Source: Microbispora oryzae
Lineage (GTDB): Bacteria; Actinomycetota; Actinomycetes; Streptosporangiales; Streptosporangiaceae
Assembly: GCF_017896165.1 (NCBI RefSeq)
Contig: NZ_JAFCNB010000014.1
Location: forward strand, 124,001 to 188,000
Reading direction: 5' to 3'
Length of the DNA stretch: 64,000 bases
Of this stretch, positions 1-16,579 are shown piece by piece. A program made the translations under genes and the position numbers. The notes below the pieces were generated by a model, which searched no databases, was not told where the DNA came from, and was given only the letters and a program-made list of their open reading frames with translations. How positions within the stretch are numbered: the first letter of the stretch is position 1; every line of letters starts with the position of its first letter.

Positions 1-7535
<7,535 letters not shown>

Positions 7536-7539
<4 letters not shown>

Positions 7540-9326
7540 CGCTGCTCCTCCCGGCCGTCGCCTTCGGCCAGGACGGGCCGGCGGCGCCAGGCGTCCGGGT
7601 CGTCCTGGTCGTCCGGATCCTCGGGACCGCCCGCGCAGATCACGTACCGGCCGGGGGCCATCGCGGTGTACCGGCCCAGCAGCAGGCTCATGCAGGCGAG
7701 GTGGGCCTCCCGCGGTGTTCGTACGGGACCGCCCGCGGTGATGTAGGCGGTCAGCACGGGCCGGCCGTCGTCGCCGGGGACGGCGAACACCCGGGCCGGC
7801 GCCTGGACGGCCTCGTCGACCAGCCCCTGCACCGCGGGCAACTCGATCCAGCAGCCGTCGACCAGCAGCCACTCGGGGCCGCGGACGACCGGCGTCAGCC
7901 CGGTGATCTCGGTCATCCGGCGGAGGTCGACGTCCCCCGTGGCGGCCGCGGCCAGCAGCCGGTCGATGCCGAGCAGCAGCGCTTCGATCTCGGCCGCGGG
8001 CACCAGATCGGCGTGGCCGGTGGTGAGGCCGAGTAGCGGCGCGCCGTCGGAGTCGATGACGCGCAGCAGGAGCAGCACCCGGAAGTACGGCGGGATGTGC
8101 CAGCGGAGGGCCGTCCGGGGAAGCGCGGCCTGCGCCGCCTCCGGCGGCCCCTCCGGCCGGGCCTCGCCGTCGAAGATGTTGATGTTGCAGGCGCAGTCGC
8201 GCTGGAACATGACGCCGCGGCGGTCGCCTATCGCGGACTGGAGCGCCTGGAGCCGCTTCACGTCGTACAGACCGTGCATGGCGGCCCGGAGCGTCGCGCC
8301 GCCCGCGCGCCGGATCAGGTCGTCGAAGCTGGTGGTGCCGGCGTCGACCGCGAGCAGGCTGTCCTGGGCCAGGGTGCCGACGTAGTCGTGCAGCTCACTG
8401 CCGATCCGGTTGTTCGCCAGCGAGGCGAACACCAGGTCGGAGACGCCGGTCCGCCAGGCGAGCACCGCGCAGAACGCGGCCGAGAGCACCATGGGCAGCG
8501 TGGACTGGGTACGCGCCGCGACGTGCGGCAGCGCGGCCCGCAGCGCCGGCGAGTCGAGCCAGCAGCCGAGCGGGTTCCCCTCGCCGGAGGCGGCCGGTAC
8601 GGCGTAGTCGTGGTGTATCTCGCGTTCGTCGCCGGTCGGCCTGGGCATCGCGTAGACGCCCTGCGGCATCCGCGACATCTGGTGCCCCCAGTATCGGAGC
8701 GACGCCTCGGCGCGCCGCCGTCCGCGAGCGGAGTGCTCGACGGCCGCCTGGTCGGCGGGCTGGTGCGTGAGCGGACCGGCCTGACGTTCGGCGGGGTGGT
8801 GGATCAGCCGGTTGAACTGCCGGACGACCACGGCCAGGCTCTCGCAGTCGACCGCGATGTGGCTGCACGCGATGAGCACCAGCCGGATGGCGCCGTCGCG
8901 CACGGCGACCGCCGCGCGGATCAGCGGGTCGCCCTCGACGTCCACGGCCCTGCCCTGCAGCGCCGAGATGAGGTCGGTGACCTCCCCGGGATCGATCGGC
9001 GAGCCGGCGGCGGCCGCCGTCTCGTACACGTCGACGGTCACCTGGCCCGAGCCCGACACCTGCTGACATGGCTTGTCGCCGGTGACGTAGGAGGTCCTCA
9101 GCGACTCGTGGCGCTCGACCAGGACCGCGAGGGCGTCGGCCACGTCGTCGAGCGTGGTCCCTGGCGGCACGGTGACGGCCCACTCCATCATCCGGTACAG
9201 CCCGGCGCGGGTGTCGTCGCCGAGCCATTCCAGGGTGTTGATCTGCCCGAGCGTCAACGGCGCCTCCACCGCGCGTCCCCCGGCGAATTTCACATATCTG
9301 CGTTCGGTGAATATCAGGCCACCCAT
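7536..9326 (-). CDS. Stand-alone NRPS-type condensation domain protein
   Basis: This 596-residue protein has the fold-defining features of a condensation domain. The catalytic motif is SHIAVDC: the second His and the Asp of HHxxxDG are kept, while the first His is Ser. An N-terminal LTLGQ stretch matches the start of C domains. The last 100 residues or so look like a separate acidic tail that I do not recognise. No adenylation or carrier domain is attached, so it would act in trans on carrier-bound substrates, making an amide or ester bond. The start is ATG 9326 with AGGAGG ahead of it. Its stop overlaps the PKS start by 4 nt, tying it to PKS expression. It could acylate the amino starter proposed for this cluster or release the chain, but the sequence does not decide. 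The missing first His leaves a doubt about activity. Confidence 0.8.
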
Positions 9327-9456
9327 GCCGCCTCCTGAGTGCTCAGCGCTCGGGGGTTCGATTGAATGTGAGACGGAGGGTAATCACCCCGGCGGCCGGC
9401 GGCCTATTGGGGAAAGCTCCACATCTGCCGCGGCGCCTGGTGGCGGGAAACGGTAG

Positions 9457-9478
9457 GGAAAACCCCAATATGTTTTCC
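9457..9478. promoter_or_regulatory. Inverted repeat in the divergent promoter region
   Basis: GGAAAAC and GTTTTCC form perfect 7-bp arms around an 8-bp AT-rich spacer. They lie between the minus-strand PKS operon and the plus-strand KASIII-like operon, about 60 bp upstream of the latter's ATG. This is a candidate operator for a regulator controlling both operons. No binding protein can be assigned from sequence. Confidence 0.45.
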
Positions 9479-9538
9479 GGGTGGCCCGGCCTAGCGTGTG
9501 CCTCGTTTGGATCCAGTGATGCATGTGGAGGCGCCTTC

Positions 9539-10486
9539 ATGCCCACCGCCCCCGTCCCGGTCATAGAGGCGGTGCAGGGTTTCGTTCCGAGCCGGTCGGT
9601 CGCCATCGAGGAGGTGGCCGACCGGATGGGGATCAACCGGCACCAGCTCCGCGTCTTCCAGCGCGTCCACGGCCTGGCCCGGCTGCCCATGGACCCCGAC
9701 CTCGACCTGATCGATCTGCTCGGCACGCCGGCGCGGGCGCTGCTCACGTCAGCGGCCGACCGGGACCGGATCCGCTACCTGATCTACGCGCACACCGCCC
9801 CGGACGTCGCGCCCTCGCACATCAGCACGGCTCAGGAACTCCGCCGGAGGCTCGACCTGCCCAGGGCCGAGGCGTTCGCGGTCACCCAGCAGAACTGCGC
9901 GAGCGGGCTCGCCGCCGTCGACGTCGCCGTGCAGCTCCTGCTGGCGGACGGCGACACGCGGCAGCGCGCGCTCGTGGTGACCGGCGAGAAACCCTCGTCG
10001 CGAATCTTCTCGGTGATCGCCAACACGACGCTGATGGGGGAGGCCTCGGCCGCCTGCCTGGTCGGCGTGGCGGGTGCCGGGCGGCGTATCCGCTCCTACA
10101 CGGTGCGGACGCGCGGCGAATACGCGCAACTGTATCGGCCGCCGCCCGACGTGCTCGCGGACTTCTTCACCTCCTATACGCCGACCGTTGTGGACACCCT
10201 GCGCCAGGCCATTCGTGAGGCGGGCCTGAGCCCGCGGGAAATCACGATGATCGTGCCGCACAACGTGAACAACTCGTCCTGGCGGAGCGTAATCAAGGAG
10301 TTGGGATTCGGGGCCGAGAGAATATATCTCGACAACGTGCCCCGATATGGCCACTGTTTCGGATCGGATCCATTCTTGAATCTCGCCAGTATGCGCGACG
10401 AGGGCGTGTTGGAGGACGACGGCGTCTATCTGCTCGCCGCCGTCGGCCTCGGCGCGACGTACGCCGCGATGGTGATCGGCGGATAA
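9539..10486 (+). CDS. KASIII-like (FabH-fold) acyltransferase or ketosynthase
   Basis: The 315-residue thiolase-fold protein has a nucleophile at Cys120 (QQNCASGL), a His in VPHNVNN and a GHCFGSDPF segment in place of the usual Asn region. That is the Cys/His architecture of KASIII-like enzymes in secondary metabolism. The start is ATG 9539 with GGAGG eight bases upstream. It opens an operon that continues with the ATP-grasp ligase 10 bp later. In this context it may extend or transfer the amino-acyl starter from the discrete carrier protein, or act with the Cys-less KAS-like protein encoded four genes downstream. Its divergence from housekeeping FabH suggests a specialised acyl substrate. 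Substrate and reaction type (condensation or plain acyl transfer) are not determined by sequence. Confidence 0.8.
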   Translation: MPTAPVPVIEAVQGFVPSRSVAIEEVADRMGINRHQLRVFQRVHGLARLPMDPDLDLIDLLGTPARALLTSAADRDRIRYLIYAHTAPDVAPSHISTAQELRRRLDLPRAEAFAVTQQNCASGLAAVDVAVQLLLADGDTRQRALVVTGEKPSSRIFSVIANTTLMGEASAACLVGVAGAGRRIRSYTVRTRGEYAQLYRPPPDVLADFFTSYTPTVVDTLRQAIREAGLSPREITMIVPHNVNNSSWRSVIKELGFGAERIYLDNVPRYGHCFGSDPFLNLASMRDEGVLEDDGVYLLAAVGLGATYAAMVIGG

Positions 10487-10496
10487 GGGGCACGCT

Positions 10497-11909
10497 GTGA
10501 CACGTGAGAGCACGGACTACCTCCGCCGGCTGAAGGCCGCGTTGACCGGGGATCCGGCCACGCCGCTGGCGTTCCTGTGCAACTTCGAGGTGGAGACCCA
10601 GTGGGCGCGGCACCACGTCGGCCTGCCGGCGCCGGCGGCGGCGCCCACGGCGGTGGTCCAGCGGATGGAGGAGCTCGGCATCCTCCTCGCCGGGCCCGAC
10701 GACCTCATCGTCGTCAAGAACGCGCCGGACGAGGGATATCTCCGCTACCTCGCCGAAGACCTCGGGGTCGGCCTCCCGGCGGTGCTCGTGCCGGAGCGGA
10801 CGAGCGAGGACCGGCCGACCGCCGAGGACCTGCTGAACTCGCCGCTCGCCCTCGATCGGCTGAGCCGTCTCGGCCGCCTGGGGACACGGCTGATCCCGAT
10901 GGGGACCTCGGAGTCCGAGGAGAAGCTCGCGGTATCGGCCCAGGTGCCGCTTGCCGTGCCGGACGCGGCGACGTTCGAGCGGGTCAACAGCAAGATCTAC
11001 AGTCGCCGCGTCACCGAGGAGCTCGGGCTGCCCGCGGTGCCCGGATGGTGCTGCGAGACGCTCGGCGAGCTGCGGCAGGCCCTCGCCGAGGCCGCGGCCG
11101 TTCCGGGCTCGGTGGTGGTCAAGGACGCCTACGGCGTCTCCGGCAAGGGGCTGGTCGTACTCGACACCCCGGCGAAGGCCGACCGGCTGCTGCGCCTCGT
11201 GGAGCGGCGCGCGGCCCGCACCGGCGACGACCGGCTCGCGCTGGTGGTCGAGCGCTGGATCGACAAACGCGCCGACCTGAACTACCAGATCACCGTCGAC
11301 CGCCGTGGCGGCGTACGGCTCGACTTCGTCAAGCAGGCGCTGACCGAGCGCGGCGTCCACCAGGGGCACCTCATGCCCGCCGACCTCAACGCCGGCCAGC
11401 ACGCGCTGCTGCGCCACGCCGCCGCGGAGGTGGGCGGCCGGCTTGCCGCCGACGGGTTCTTCGGGGTGGCGGGCATCGACGCGATCGTCGGGGCCGACGA
11501 GCGGGTGCATCCCGTCCTGGAGATCAACGCCAGGTTCAACATGTCGACCTATCAGGGCGGGATCACCGAGCTGTTCCACCGGCCCGGCGACGTCGCCCTC
11601 GCCCGGCACTACCCGGTGCGGCCGGCGGGACCGATCGGCTTCGACGACCTGCGCCGGGCCCTTGGCACGCTGCTGTCCCCGGCGCCCGGCGGCCGGGTCA
11701 TCGTCACCTGCTTCGGCACCGTGAACGCGGGCGCGACGAACACAGGCGCCGTAAACACGGGCGCCGCCGACGCCGGGGGTGACGGCCCGCGGCACCAGGG
11801 CCGGCTCTACACCCTGCTCACCGCTCCTGACCACGACCGGCTCGCGGCGCTCGACGGGGCCGTCCGGGCCGCGCTCGCCGGTGTGATACAGCCCAGGGAG
11901 GACTCATGA
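10497..11909 (+). CDS. ATP-grasp carboxylate ligase (BtrJ/PGM1-like)
   Basis: The 470-residue protein has a pre-ATP-grasp N-terminal half, then an ATP-grasp core: VVVKDAYGVSGKG around residues 200-215 is the nucleotide-binding loop and PVLEINARFNMST the metal-binding segment. ATP-grasp ligases join a carboxylate to an amine or thiol through an acyl phosphate. Together with the next two genes (PLP decarboxylase and ACP) it resembles BtrJ of butirosin, which loads glutamate through its side-chain carboxylate onto a carrier protein; this parallel is inference. The start is GTG 10497 with AAGGGG six bases upstream. The 3' end overlaps the decarboxylase start by 4 nt (ATGA). A threonine/alanine/asparagine-rich loop near residue 410 comes from short imperfect repeats (about 11727-11775). 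Confidence 0.82.
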   Translation: MTRESTDYLRRLKAALTGDPATPLAFLCNFEVETQWARHHVGLPAPAAAPTAVVQRMEELGILLAGPDDLIVVKNAPDEGYLRYLAEDLGVGLPAVLVPERTSEDRPTAEDLLNSPLALDRLSRLGRLGTRLIPMGTSESEEKLAVSAQVPLAVPDAATFERVNSKIYSRRVTEELGLPAVPGWCCETLGELRQALAEAAAVPGSVVVKDAYGVSGKGLVVLDTPAKADRLLRLVERRAARTGDDRLALVVERWIDKRADLNYQITVDRRGGVRLDFVKQALTERGVHQGHLMPADLNAGQHALLRHAAAEVGGRLAADGFFGVAGIDAIVGADERVHPVLEINARFNMSTYQGGITELFHRPGDVALARHYPVRPAGPIGFDDLRRALGTLLSPAPGGRVIVTCFGTVNAGATNTGAVNTGAADAGGDGPRHQGRLYTLLTAPDHDRLAALDGAVRAALAGVIQPREDS

Positions 11910-13219
11910 CCGACGCGTTCACCGTGCAGGGCATTCCGGTCACCGATCTCGCCGACCGGTTCGGCACGCCCCTGTACGTCTACGACGCCGAGGTGCTGGC
12001 CGACGCGTACACGGAGCTCCGGCGGCGTCTCCACCCCGCCGTCGACATCTTCTACTCGGCCAAGGCCAACCCGAACGTCAGCGTCTGCGCCGTCATGCGG
12101 TCGCTCGGCGCCGGCCTCGAGGTGTCCTCCCTGGCGGAGCTCGCCACGGCGCGGTGGGCCGGCACGGCCCCCGACGACGTGATCTTCCTCGGGCCGGGCA
12201 AGTCCGAGGAGGAACTGCGGGCCTGCCTGGAGTACGGGATCGCGGCGGTCGTGTGCGAGTCGCTCGAGGAGCTGGAGACGCTCGACCGGCTCAGCCCGCC
12301 CGGGCGCCGGGTCCTGCTGCGGGTCAATCCGGCGTTCACCACCAAGGGCGCCCGCCTGTCGATGGGCGGCAAGCCCCGGCAGTTCGGCATCGATCACGAG
12401 ATGCTGCTGGGCAGCGGATCGGCCCTGCGCGCGCTGCGCAACGTGCGCGTCGCCGGGATACACGCCTATATGGGCACCCGCATCCTCGACGCTGACGGGG
12501 TCGTCCAGAACACCGCCGGCATCCTCGCCGCCGCGCGCGAGCTGAGCGCCGAGCTCGGCTTCCCGCTCGAGACCGTCGACATCGGCGGGGGTCTCGGCAT
12601 CGCGTACTTCGAGAACGAGAAGGACCTCGACCTCGATCGGCTGACCGACGGGGTCAACGCCGTCGTCGGGGAGTTCGCCGCGGAACACCCGGGCTGCCGG
12701 GTGATCATGGAGCTCGGCCGCTACCTGGCGGGCCGCTGCGGCATGTACGTCGTCCGGGCCAGGTACGTGAAGCGCTCCAAGGGGGAGTGGTTCGTCGTCA
12801 CCGACGGCGGGATGAACCATCACATGGCCGCCGTGGGGGTGGGCAGTTTCGTCAAACGGAACTTCCCCATCCGCTCGATCGACCGCCACGGCGAGCTCGC
12901 CGACCGCATGTACACCGTCACCGGCCCGCTGTGCACCCCCGACGACGTGCTCGGCCGCCGGGTGGCCCTGCCGGAGGTGCGGCCGGGCGACCTCATCGGC
13001 GTCGAACGCTCGGGCGCCTACGGCCCCACCTCGTCACCGGTGCTGTTCCTCAGCCACGGCTATCCGGCCGAGGTCCTCGTGTCGGGCGCCACCGCACATC
13101 TGGTCCGGCATCGCGACACCGTCGGCGACCTGCTCGGCAGGCAGGTCCTGGTCGACCCGCCGGCCCCCGGGCCGGATCCGGTGACGGTGACGGGCACCGC
13201 GCAGACAGTCCCAGAGTGA
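11906..13219 (+). CDS. PLP-dependent decarboxylase, diaminopimelate/ornithine type (BtrK-like)
   Basis: This 437-residue fold-type III (alanine-racemase-like barrel) decarboxylase has the PLP lysine at Lys53 in FYSAKANPN, a phosphate-binding VDIGGGLGIAYF segment and a GPLCTPDDV active-site Cys region. Housekeeping relatives (LysA) decarboxylate meso-diaminopimelate. Its position between an ATP-grasp ligase and an ACP argues for a carrier-bound amino acid instead, as with BtrK, which turns glutamyl-ACP into 4-aminobutyryl-ACP. It overlaps the ligase by 4 nt and is followed 16 bp later by the ACP with its own ribosome site. A plain LysA paralogue cannot be excluded without phylogeny, but the operon makes a lysine-biosynthesis role unlikely. 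Confidence 0.85.
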   Translation: MTDAFTVQGIPVTDLADRFGTPLYVYDAEVLADAYTELRRRLHPAVDIFYSAKANPNVSVCAVMRSLGAGLEVSSLAELATARWAGTAPDDVIFLGPGKSEEELRACLEYGIAAVVCESLEELETLDRLSPPGRRVLLRVNPAFTTKGARLSMGGKPRQFGIDHEMLLGSGSALRALRNVRVAGIHAYMGTRILDADGVVQNTAGILAAARELSAELGFPLETVDIGGGLGIAYFENEKDLDLDRLTDGVNAVVGEFAAEHPGCRVIMELGRYLAGRCGMYVVRARYVKRSKGEWFVVTDGGMNHHMAAVGVGSFVKRNFPIRSIDRHGELADRMYTVTGPLCTPDDVLGRRVALPEVRPGDLIGVERSGAYGPTSSPVLFLSHGYPAEVLVSGATAHLVRHRDTVGDLLGRQVLVDPPAPGPDPVTVTGTAQTVPE

Positions 13220-13235
13220 GAAGGGAAACCCCCAA

Positions 13236-13508
13236 ATGAACCGATCCGAGATCGTCACCGCCGTCGTCCGGTCCATCGGTGAGGTCCTCCAGCGGGAGGT
13301 GACCGACGTGACGGAGGACACCCGGCTGTTCGACGACCTTCAGCTGGACTCCACGTCGATCCTCGAACTGCTCATGGCCGTGGAGGACACGATGGACGTC
13401 GAGGTCGACCCCGAGGGCCTCGACATGGACAGCTTCCGCACCATCGGCACCCTGGCCGACTATCTCCAGGGGCTGGTCGACCTGGTCGCCACCGGAAACG
13501 CCGGCTGA
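13236..13508 (+). CDS. Discrete acyl carrier protein
   Basis: This 90-residue acidic four-helix carrier protein has the phosphopantetheine attachment site at Ser39 in LQLDSTSIL. GAAGGGA precedes the ATG. Being directly after the ATP-grasp ligase and PLP decarboxylase, it is the likely platform for the decarboxylated aminoacyl group (BtrI-like role). The dedicated AcpS-type transferase encoded in the same operon probably activates it. It is distinct from the fatty-acid-type ACP at 40950. Confidence 0.9.
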   Translation: MNRSEIVTAVVRSIGEVLQREVTDVTEDTRLFDDLQLDSTSILELLMAVEDTMDVEVDPEGLDMDSFRTIGTLADYLQGLVDLVATGNAG

Positions 13509-13517
13509 CGCACGGTC

Positions 13518-14381
13518 ATGGCCCTGTCATTGGAGACCGCGGTCGCGCACGTGCCGCGAGCCACTCGTTCGTGCCACTTCGAACCCGACATCGTCGAGTT
13601 CAACGAGACGGTGCTCGCCCCGCACGGGATGCGTTTCGACCCGTCCTACGCGGCGGGCGGGGGCAACCTGACCTTCCTGGATCTCGCCGAGGGGGCGCTG
13701 CGGGCGGCCCCCCGGGTGCCGGCTCCCGACCTGCTGATCGTCGCGTACGCGCTGCCCGACCCGCACGCGCCGGAGAAGACCCTGGCGGCGCACCTCGGCC
13801 ACGTGTTCGGCGGCCGGTCCATCAGTTTCGCGGTCTCCGAGCAGGGGCTCGGCGCCCCGTTCACGGCGCTGCGGATCGCCGACGCCTACCTGGGGTCCGG
13901 CCGCTGTCACAGCGCCGCCGTGCTGATCCTCGAACAGACGACGTTTCCCTATCCGGAGCCGTTCGTCCAAGACGGCGACCTGGTGGACTCCGCGGTGCTG
14001 CTGGGGCTCGGATCCGGCGGCGGCTGGCAACTGGCCGGGCTCGCCTCGGCCGGCCCGCACGCCGGGCTCGCAGCCCTGCTCGACGAGCCGCCGGGCCTGC
14101 CGGGCGGCCGCGACGCCGGCGACCGGCTGACGGTGACCGGTTCGTGGGCCGACCCGTCCGGCACGGGGCCGGCCGGGCCCAAGGCCCACCGGGCGCCGCC
14201 CGGCTCCTACTGCACCGGTGTCTGGCTGGAGTTCGCCAGGCACCACGCGGAGTGGGCCGGCAACTACCGGACGATCGTGGTCGGCGACACCGATCCGCGT
14301 ACCGGGACGAGTCACGTCGCCACGTTCGTCCGGCGCGAGACCGCCGCCGGGAGCGGCGACCGGCCGGGGGAGCGCCGATGA
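13518..14381 (+). CDS. KAS-like thiolase-fold protein lacking the active-site Cys
   Basis: The 287-residue product shows thiolase-fold features: an N-terminal half with FLDLAEGALRAA and DLLIVAYALP, then SEQGLGAPFTALRIADAYL, which aligns with the segment that carries the Cys in KASIII enzymes. No Cys is present there; Gln or Gly occupies the site. The C-terminal half is short and lacks a recognisable His/Asn pair. It may be a non-catalytic partner for the active KASIII-like protein at 9539, a decarboxylase, or a structural subunit. The ATG lies 9 bp after the ACP stop, and the 3' end overlaps the next gene by ATGA. The family assignment rests on weak motif similarity. Confidence 0.6.
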   Translation: MALSLETAVAHVPRATRSCHFEPDIVEFNETVLAPHGMRFDPSYAAGGGNLTFLDLAEGALRAAPRVPAPDLLIVAYALPDPHAPEKTLAAHLGHVFGGRSISFAVSEQGLGAPFTALRIADAYLGSGRCHSAAVLILEQTTFPYPEPFVQDGDLVDSAVLLGLGSGGGWQLAGLASAGPHAGLAALLDEPPGLPGGRDAGDRLTVTGSWADPSGTGPAGPKAHRAPPGSYCTGVWLEFARHHAEWAGNYRTIVVGDTDPRTGTSHVATFVRRETAAGSGDRPGERR

Positions 14382-14974
14382 CGGCCGGCGGTCCGGGAGA
14401 CTACCCGGCCCTGCTCGACGCGTTGCACGCCGACATCGCGCCCGGCCGGTTCGTCGCCTCGCCGTCCGGACGGGTCCTCGCCTCGGCGGAGGCGCTCGGC
14501 GCGGCCGGGGCGGGGCGGTTCACCCGCTTCGGGCTCGCCTGCGTGCCCGCGCCCACGGGCAGCGCCCGCGACGACGTGACGGCCGGCCGGTTCGCCGAGG
14601 GGCTGCTCACGCTGCAGCACACGGTGCTCCGCCGGACGCTGACGCACACGATCGCCCGCCTCGGCGAACGGGTCAGCGAGGGCACCAGCCTGCTGGCGCG
14701 GCCCCAGCTCCAGGCCGATCTGGCCGATGTCGCGATGGAACTGCAGGAGGACGCGGCGGAACCGGCCGAGGAGGCCGGCCGTGACGTCCGCTGGGCCCGC
14801 CACGCGCGCCTGACCCGGACCGGCCGGGTCCTGCTCCGCCTCCTCGGCGGGTACAGCATGCTCGCCGAGGGGCCGGGCGCCGATCTCTACCTGGCCGAGG
14901 TGGCGGGGAACGTCTACCTCCAACCGGAGCCCGGCGACCGCCTCCGGCCGGAGACGGGTGATGACGATGCCTGA
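14378..14974 (+). CDS. Acyl-CoA-dehydrogenase C-terminal-domain-like protein
   Basis: This 198-residue helical protein has a C-terminal half (about residues 70-190) resembling the final four-helix domain of acyl-CoA dehydrogenases, ending in GGYSMLAEGP and YLAEVAGNVYL. It lacks the flavin-binding middle domain. It overlaps the full-length dehydrogenase gene downstream, so the two may form a hetero-oligomer in which this subunit completes the FAD site or is regulatory. The start ATG 14378 overlaps the previous stop. It could also be an unrelated helical protein; the call rests on motif resemblance only. Confidence 0.45.
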   Translation: MTAGGPGDYPALLDALHADIAPGRFVASPSGRVLASAEALGAAGAGRFTRFGLACVPAPTGSARDDVTAGRFAEGLLTLQHTVLRRTLTHTIARLGERVSEGTSLLARPQLQADLADVAMELQEDAAEPAEEAGRDVRWARHARLTRTGRVLLRLLGGYSMLAEGPGADLYLAEVAGNVYLQPEPGDRLRPETGDDDA

Positions 14975-16208
14975 GACCGTCCGGAGCGCGACGTCCCACG
15001 GCCCGCGCCCGCGCGGTGAGTGGACGGACGCGCTCGAACACTTCCTCCGGGAGGCCGCGCGGGACCTGCGCGCGCCGGGCGCGGCGCTCGACGCCGATCC
15101 GGACGCCGTCCACCGGTTCCTCCACCTGCCCGCGGTGCGGCTCCAGCAGCACATGCTCACCCCGGCCCGGTACGCCCGAGACGAGGATCTCCTGCCGCGG
15201 TACGTTCCCGCCGAGGCGTCGTGCGCCGAGTGGATACTCGCGGCGGAGTGGCTGGCCTACGGCGACCCGGGCATGACGCTGGCCAGCCCGGGGCCCGCCC
15301 TGTCGACCGCGGTCCTGCGGGCCCTCGCCGACGACGCCCAGCGGGACTGGTTCTTCACCAGGACCTCCGACTGGCCCACGTGGGCGTTCTTCGCGCTGAC
15401 CGAACCCGCGAAGGGCTCGGCGGCGACCGAGCTCACGGCCCGCCTCGACGCTGCCCCCGGCGGCGACGGCTGGGTGCTGACCGGCGAGAAGATGTACATC
15501 GGCAACGGCGCGCACGCGCGGGTCGGCGTGGTCTTCTGCCGGCGGGCCCCGGGGCCCTGGGGCATCGAGGCCGTCATGGTCGACACCGCCGATCCCGGTT
15601 TCCACGCCGAGACGCTCCCGCTCGTCGGGCTGCGCGGCGCGCGGATCAGCCGGTTGCGCTTCGACGGCGTGTACATCCCGCCCGAGCGGGTGCTGGGCCG
15701 CCACCGGCCCCGCAGCCGCCGCGGACTGCAGGGCGCGCTGCAGGCCATGCTGTGGTTCCGGCCAAGTGTGGCCGCCTTCGCCCTGGGCGTCGGCCGGGCG
15801 GCCTGCGACTACGTGCTGGAGCAGCGCCCCGCCCTCGCGGGCGCCGGCCGTGCGGAGGTCGACGGCCTGCTCGACCGGTCGCGCCGGCTGCGCCGCCTCC
15901 TCCACGAGGTCGCGGCGGAGATCGACGCCGGCTCGCCCAACACGTTCCGGGTCAGCGGCGTCAAGATGCGCGCCGCGTGCCTCGCCGAGGACGCCACGAT
16001 GCTGGCGGCCCGGCTGCTCGGCCCCGCGTCGCTGATCGAGCATCCGTGGCTGGACAAGGTCTACCGGGATGTGCGCGCCTTCGAGTTCATGGAGGGCACC
16101 GGGAACATCCACCGCCGCGGCGTCTTCCAGGGCCTGTTGCGAGACGACTACTTCACACCGCGGGACCGGGACGACCGTCCCGGCCGCGCCGTCGAAGGGG
16201 TGATCTGA
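14961..16208 (+). CDS. Acyl-CoA/acyl-ACP dehydrogenase
   Basis: The roughly 415-residue flavoprotein has the three-part acyl-CoA dehydrogenase layout: N-terminal helices, a middle beta domain with FFALTEPAKGSAAT (flavin contact) and WVLTGEKMYIGNGA, and a C-terminal helical domain with MEGTGNIHRRG. The family oxidises acyl thioesters to alpha,beta-enoyl thioesters, and some members oxidise aminoacyl-ACPs. Here the likely substrate is the starter acyl group on the discrete ACP. GTG 14958, ATG 14961 and ATG 14967 are all possible starts; 14961 is chosen. The gene overlaps its upstream neighbour and is coupled by TGATG to the phosphopantetheinyl transferase gene. Confidence 0.85.
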   Translation: MTMPETVRSATSHGPRPRGEWTDALEHFLREAARDLRAPGAALDADPDAVHRFLHLPAVRLQQHMLTPARYARDEDLLPRYVPAEASCAEWILAAEWLAYGDPGMTLASPGPALSTAVLRALADDAQRDWFFTRTSDWPTWAFFALTEPAKGSAATELTARLDAAPGGDGWVLTGEKMYIGNGAHARVGVVFCRRAPGPWGIEAVMVDTADPGFHAETLPLVGLRGARISRLRFDGVYIPPERVLGRHRPRSRRGLQGALQAMLWFRPSVAAFALGVGRAACDYVLEQRPALAGAGRAEVDGLLDRSRRLRRLLHEVAAEIDAGSPNTFRVSGVKMRAACLAEDATMLAARLLGPASLIEHPWLDKVYRDVRAFEFMEGTGNIHRRGVFQGLLRDDYFTPRDRDDRPGRAVEGVI

Positions 16209-16579
16209 TGCGGGTGGGTGTCGACCTGATGTCCGTCGACGAGCTGGACCGGCTGCGCGCGCGCCGCTGGTTCGACGGCTACGCGTTCGCACCGGCCGAA
16301 CTCGCGGCGGCGGAGGGCCTGTCTGAGGGGCGCGGAAGGGAGTTCCTGGCCGGCCGGTTCGCCGCCAAGGAGGCCGTGCTCAAGGTGTTCCGGATGGGGC
16401 TGTTCCAGGGCGTCGCGCCGCGCGAGATCGTGGTCGCCCGCGCCTCCTCCGGAGCCCCCGAGGTCACGTTGCACGGCGCCGCGCGCACGGCCGCCGACGC
16501 GGTCGGCGTCCGCCACGTCGACGTTTCCATCACACACAAGGGTGACCTGGTCGTCGCCGTCGCGGCGGCCTGGTCATGA
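16208..16579 (+). CDS. AcpS-type 4'-phosphopantetheinyl transferase
   Basis: This 123-residue protein carries the AcpS/Sfp superfamily signatures: an N-terminal VGVDLMSVD with the metal-binding Asp, GRFAAKEAVLKVF with the Glu/Lys pair, and a C-terminal SITHKGD. It would transfer phosphopantetheine from CoA to Ser of carrier proteins, most likely the discrete ACP and the PKS ACPs here. AcpS enzymes act as trimers of about 120 residues, which this length fits. It is translationally coupled on both sides (TGATG and ATGA). Confidence 0.88.
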   Translation: MRVGVDLMSVDELDRLRARRWFDGYAFAPAELAAAEGLSEGRGREFLAGRFAAKEAVLKVFRMGLFQGVAPREIVVARASSGAPEVTLHGAARTAADAVGVRHVDVSITHKGDLVVAVAAAWS

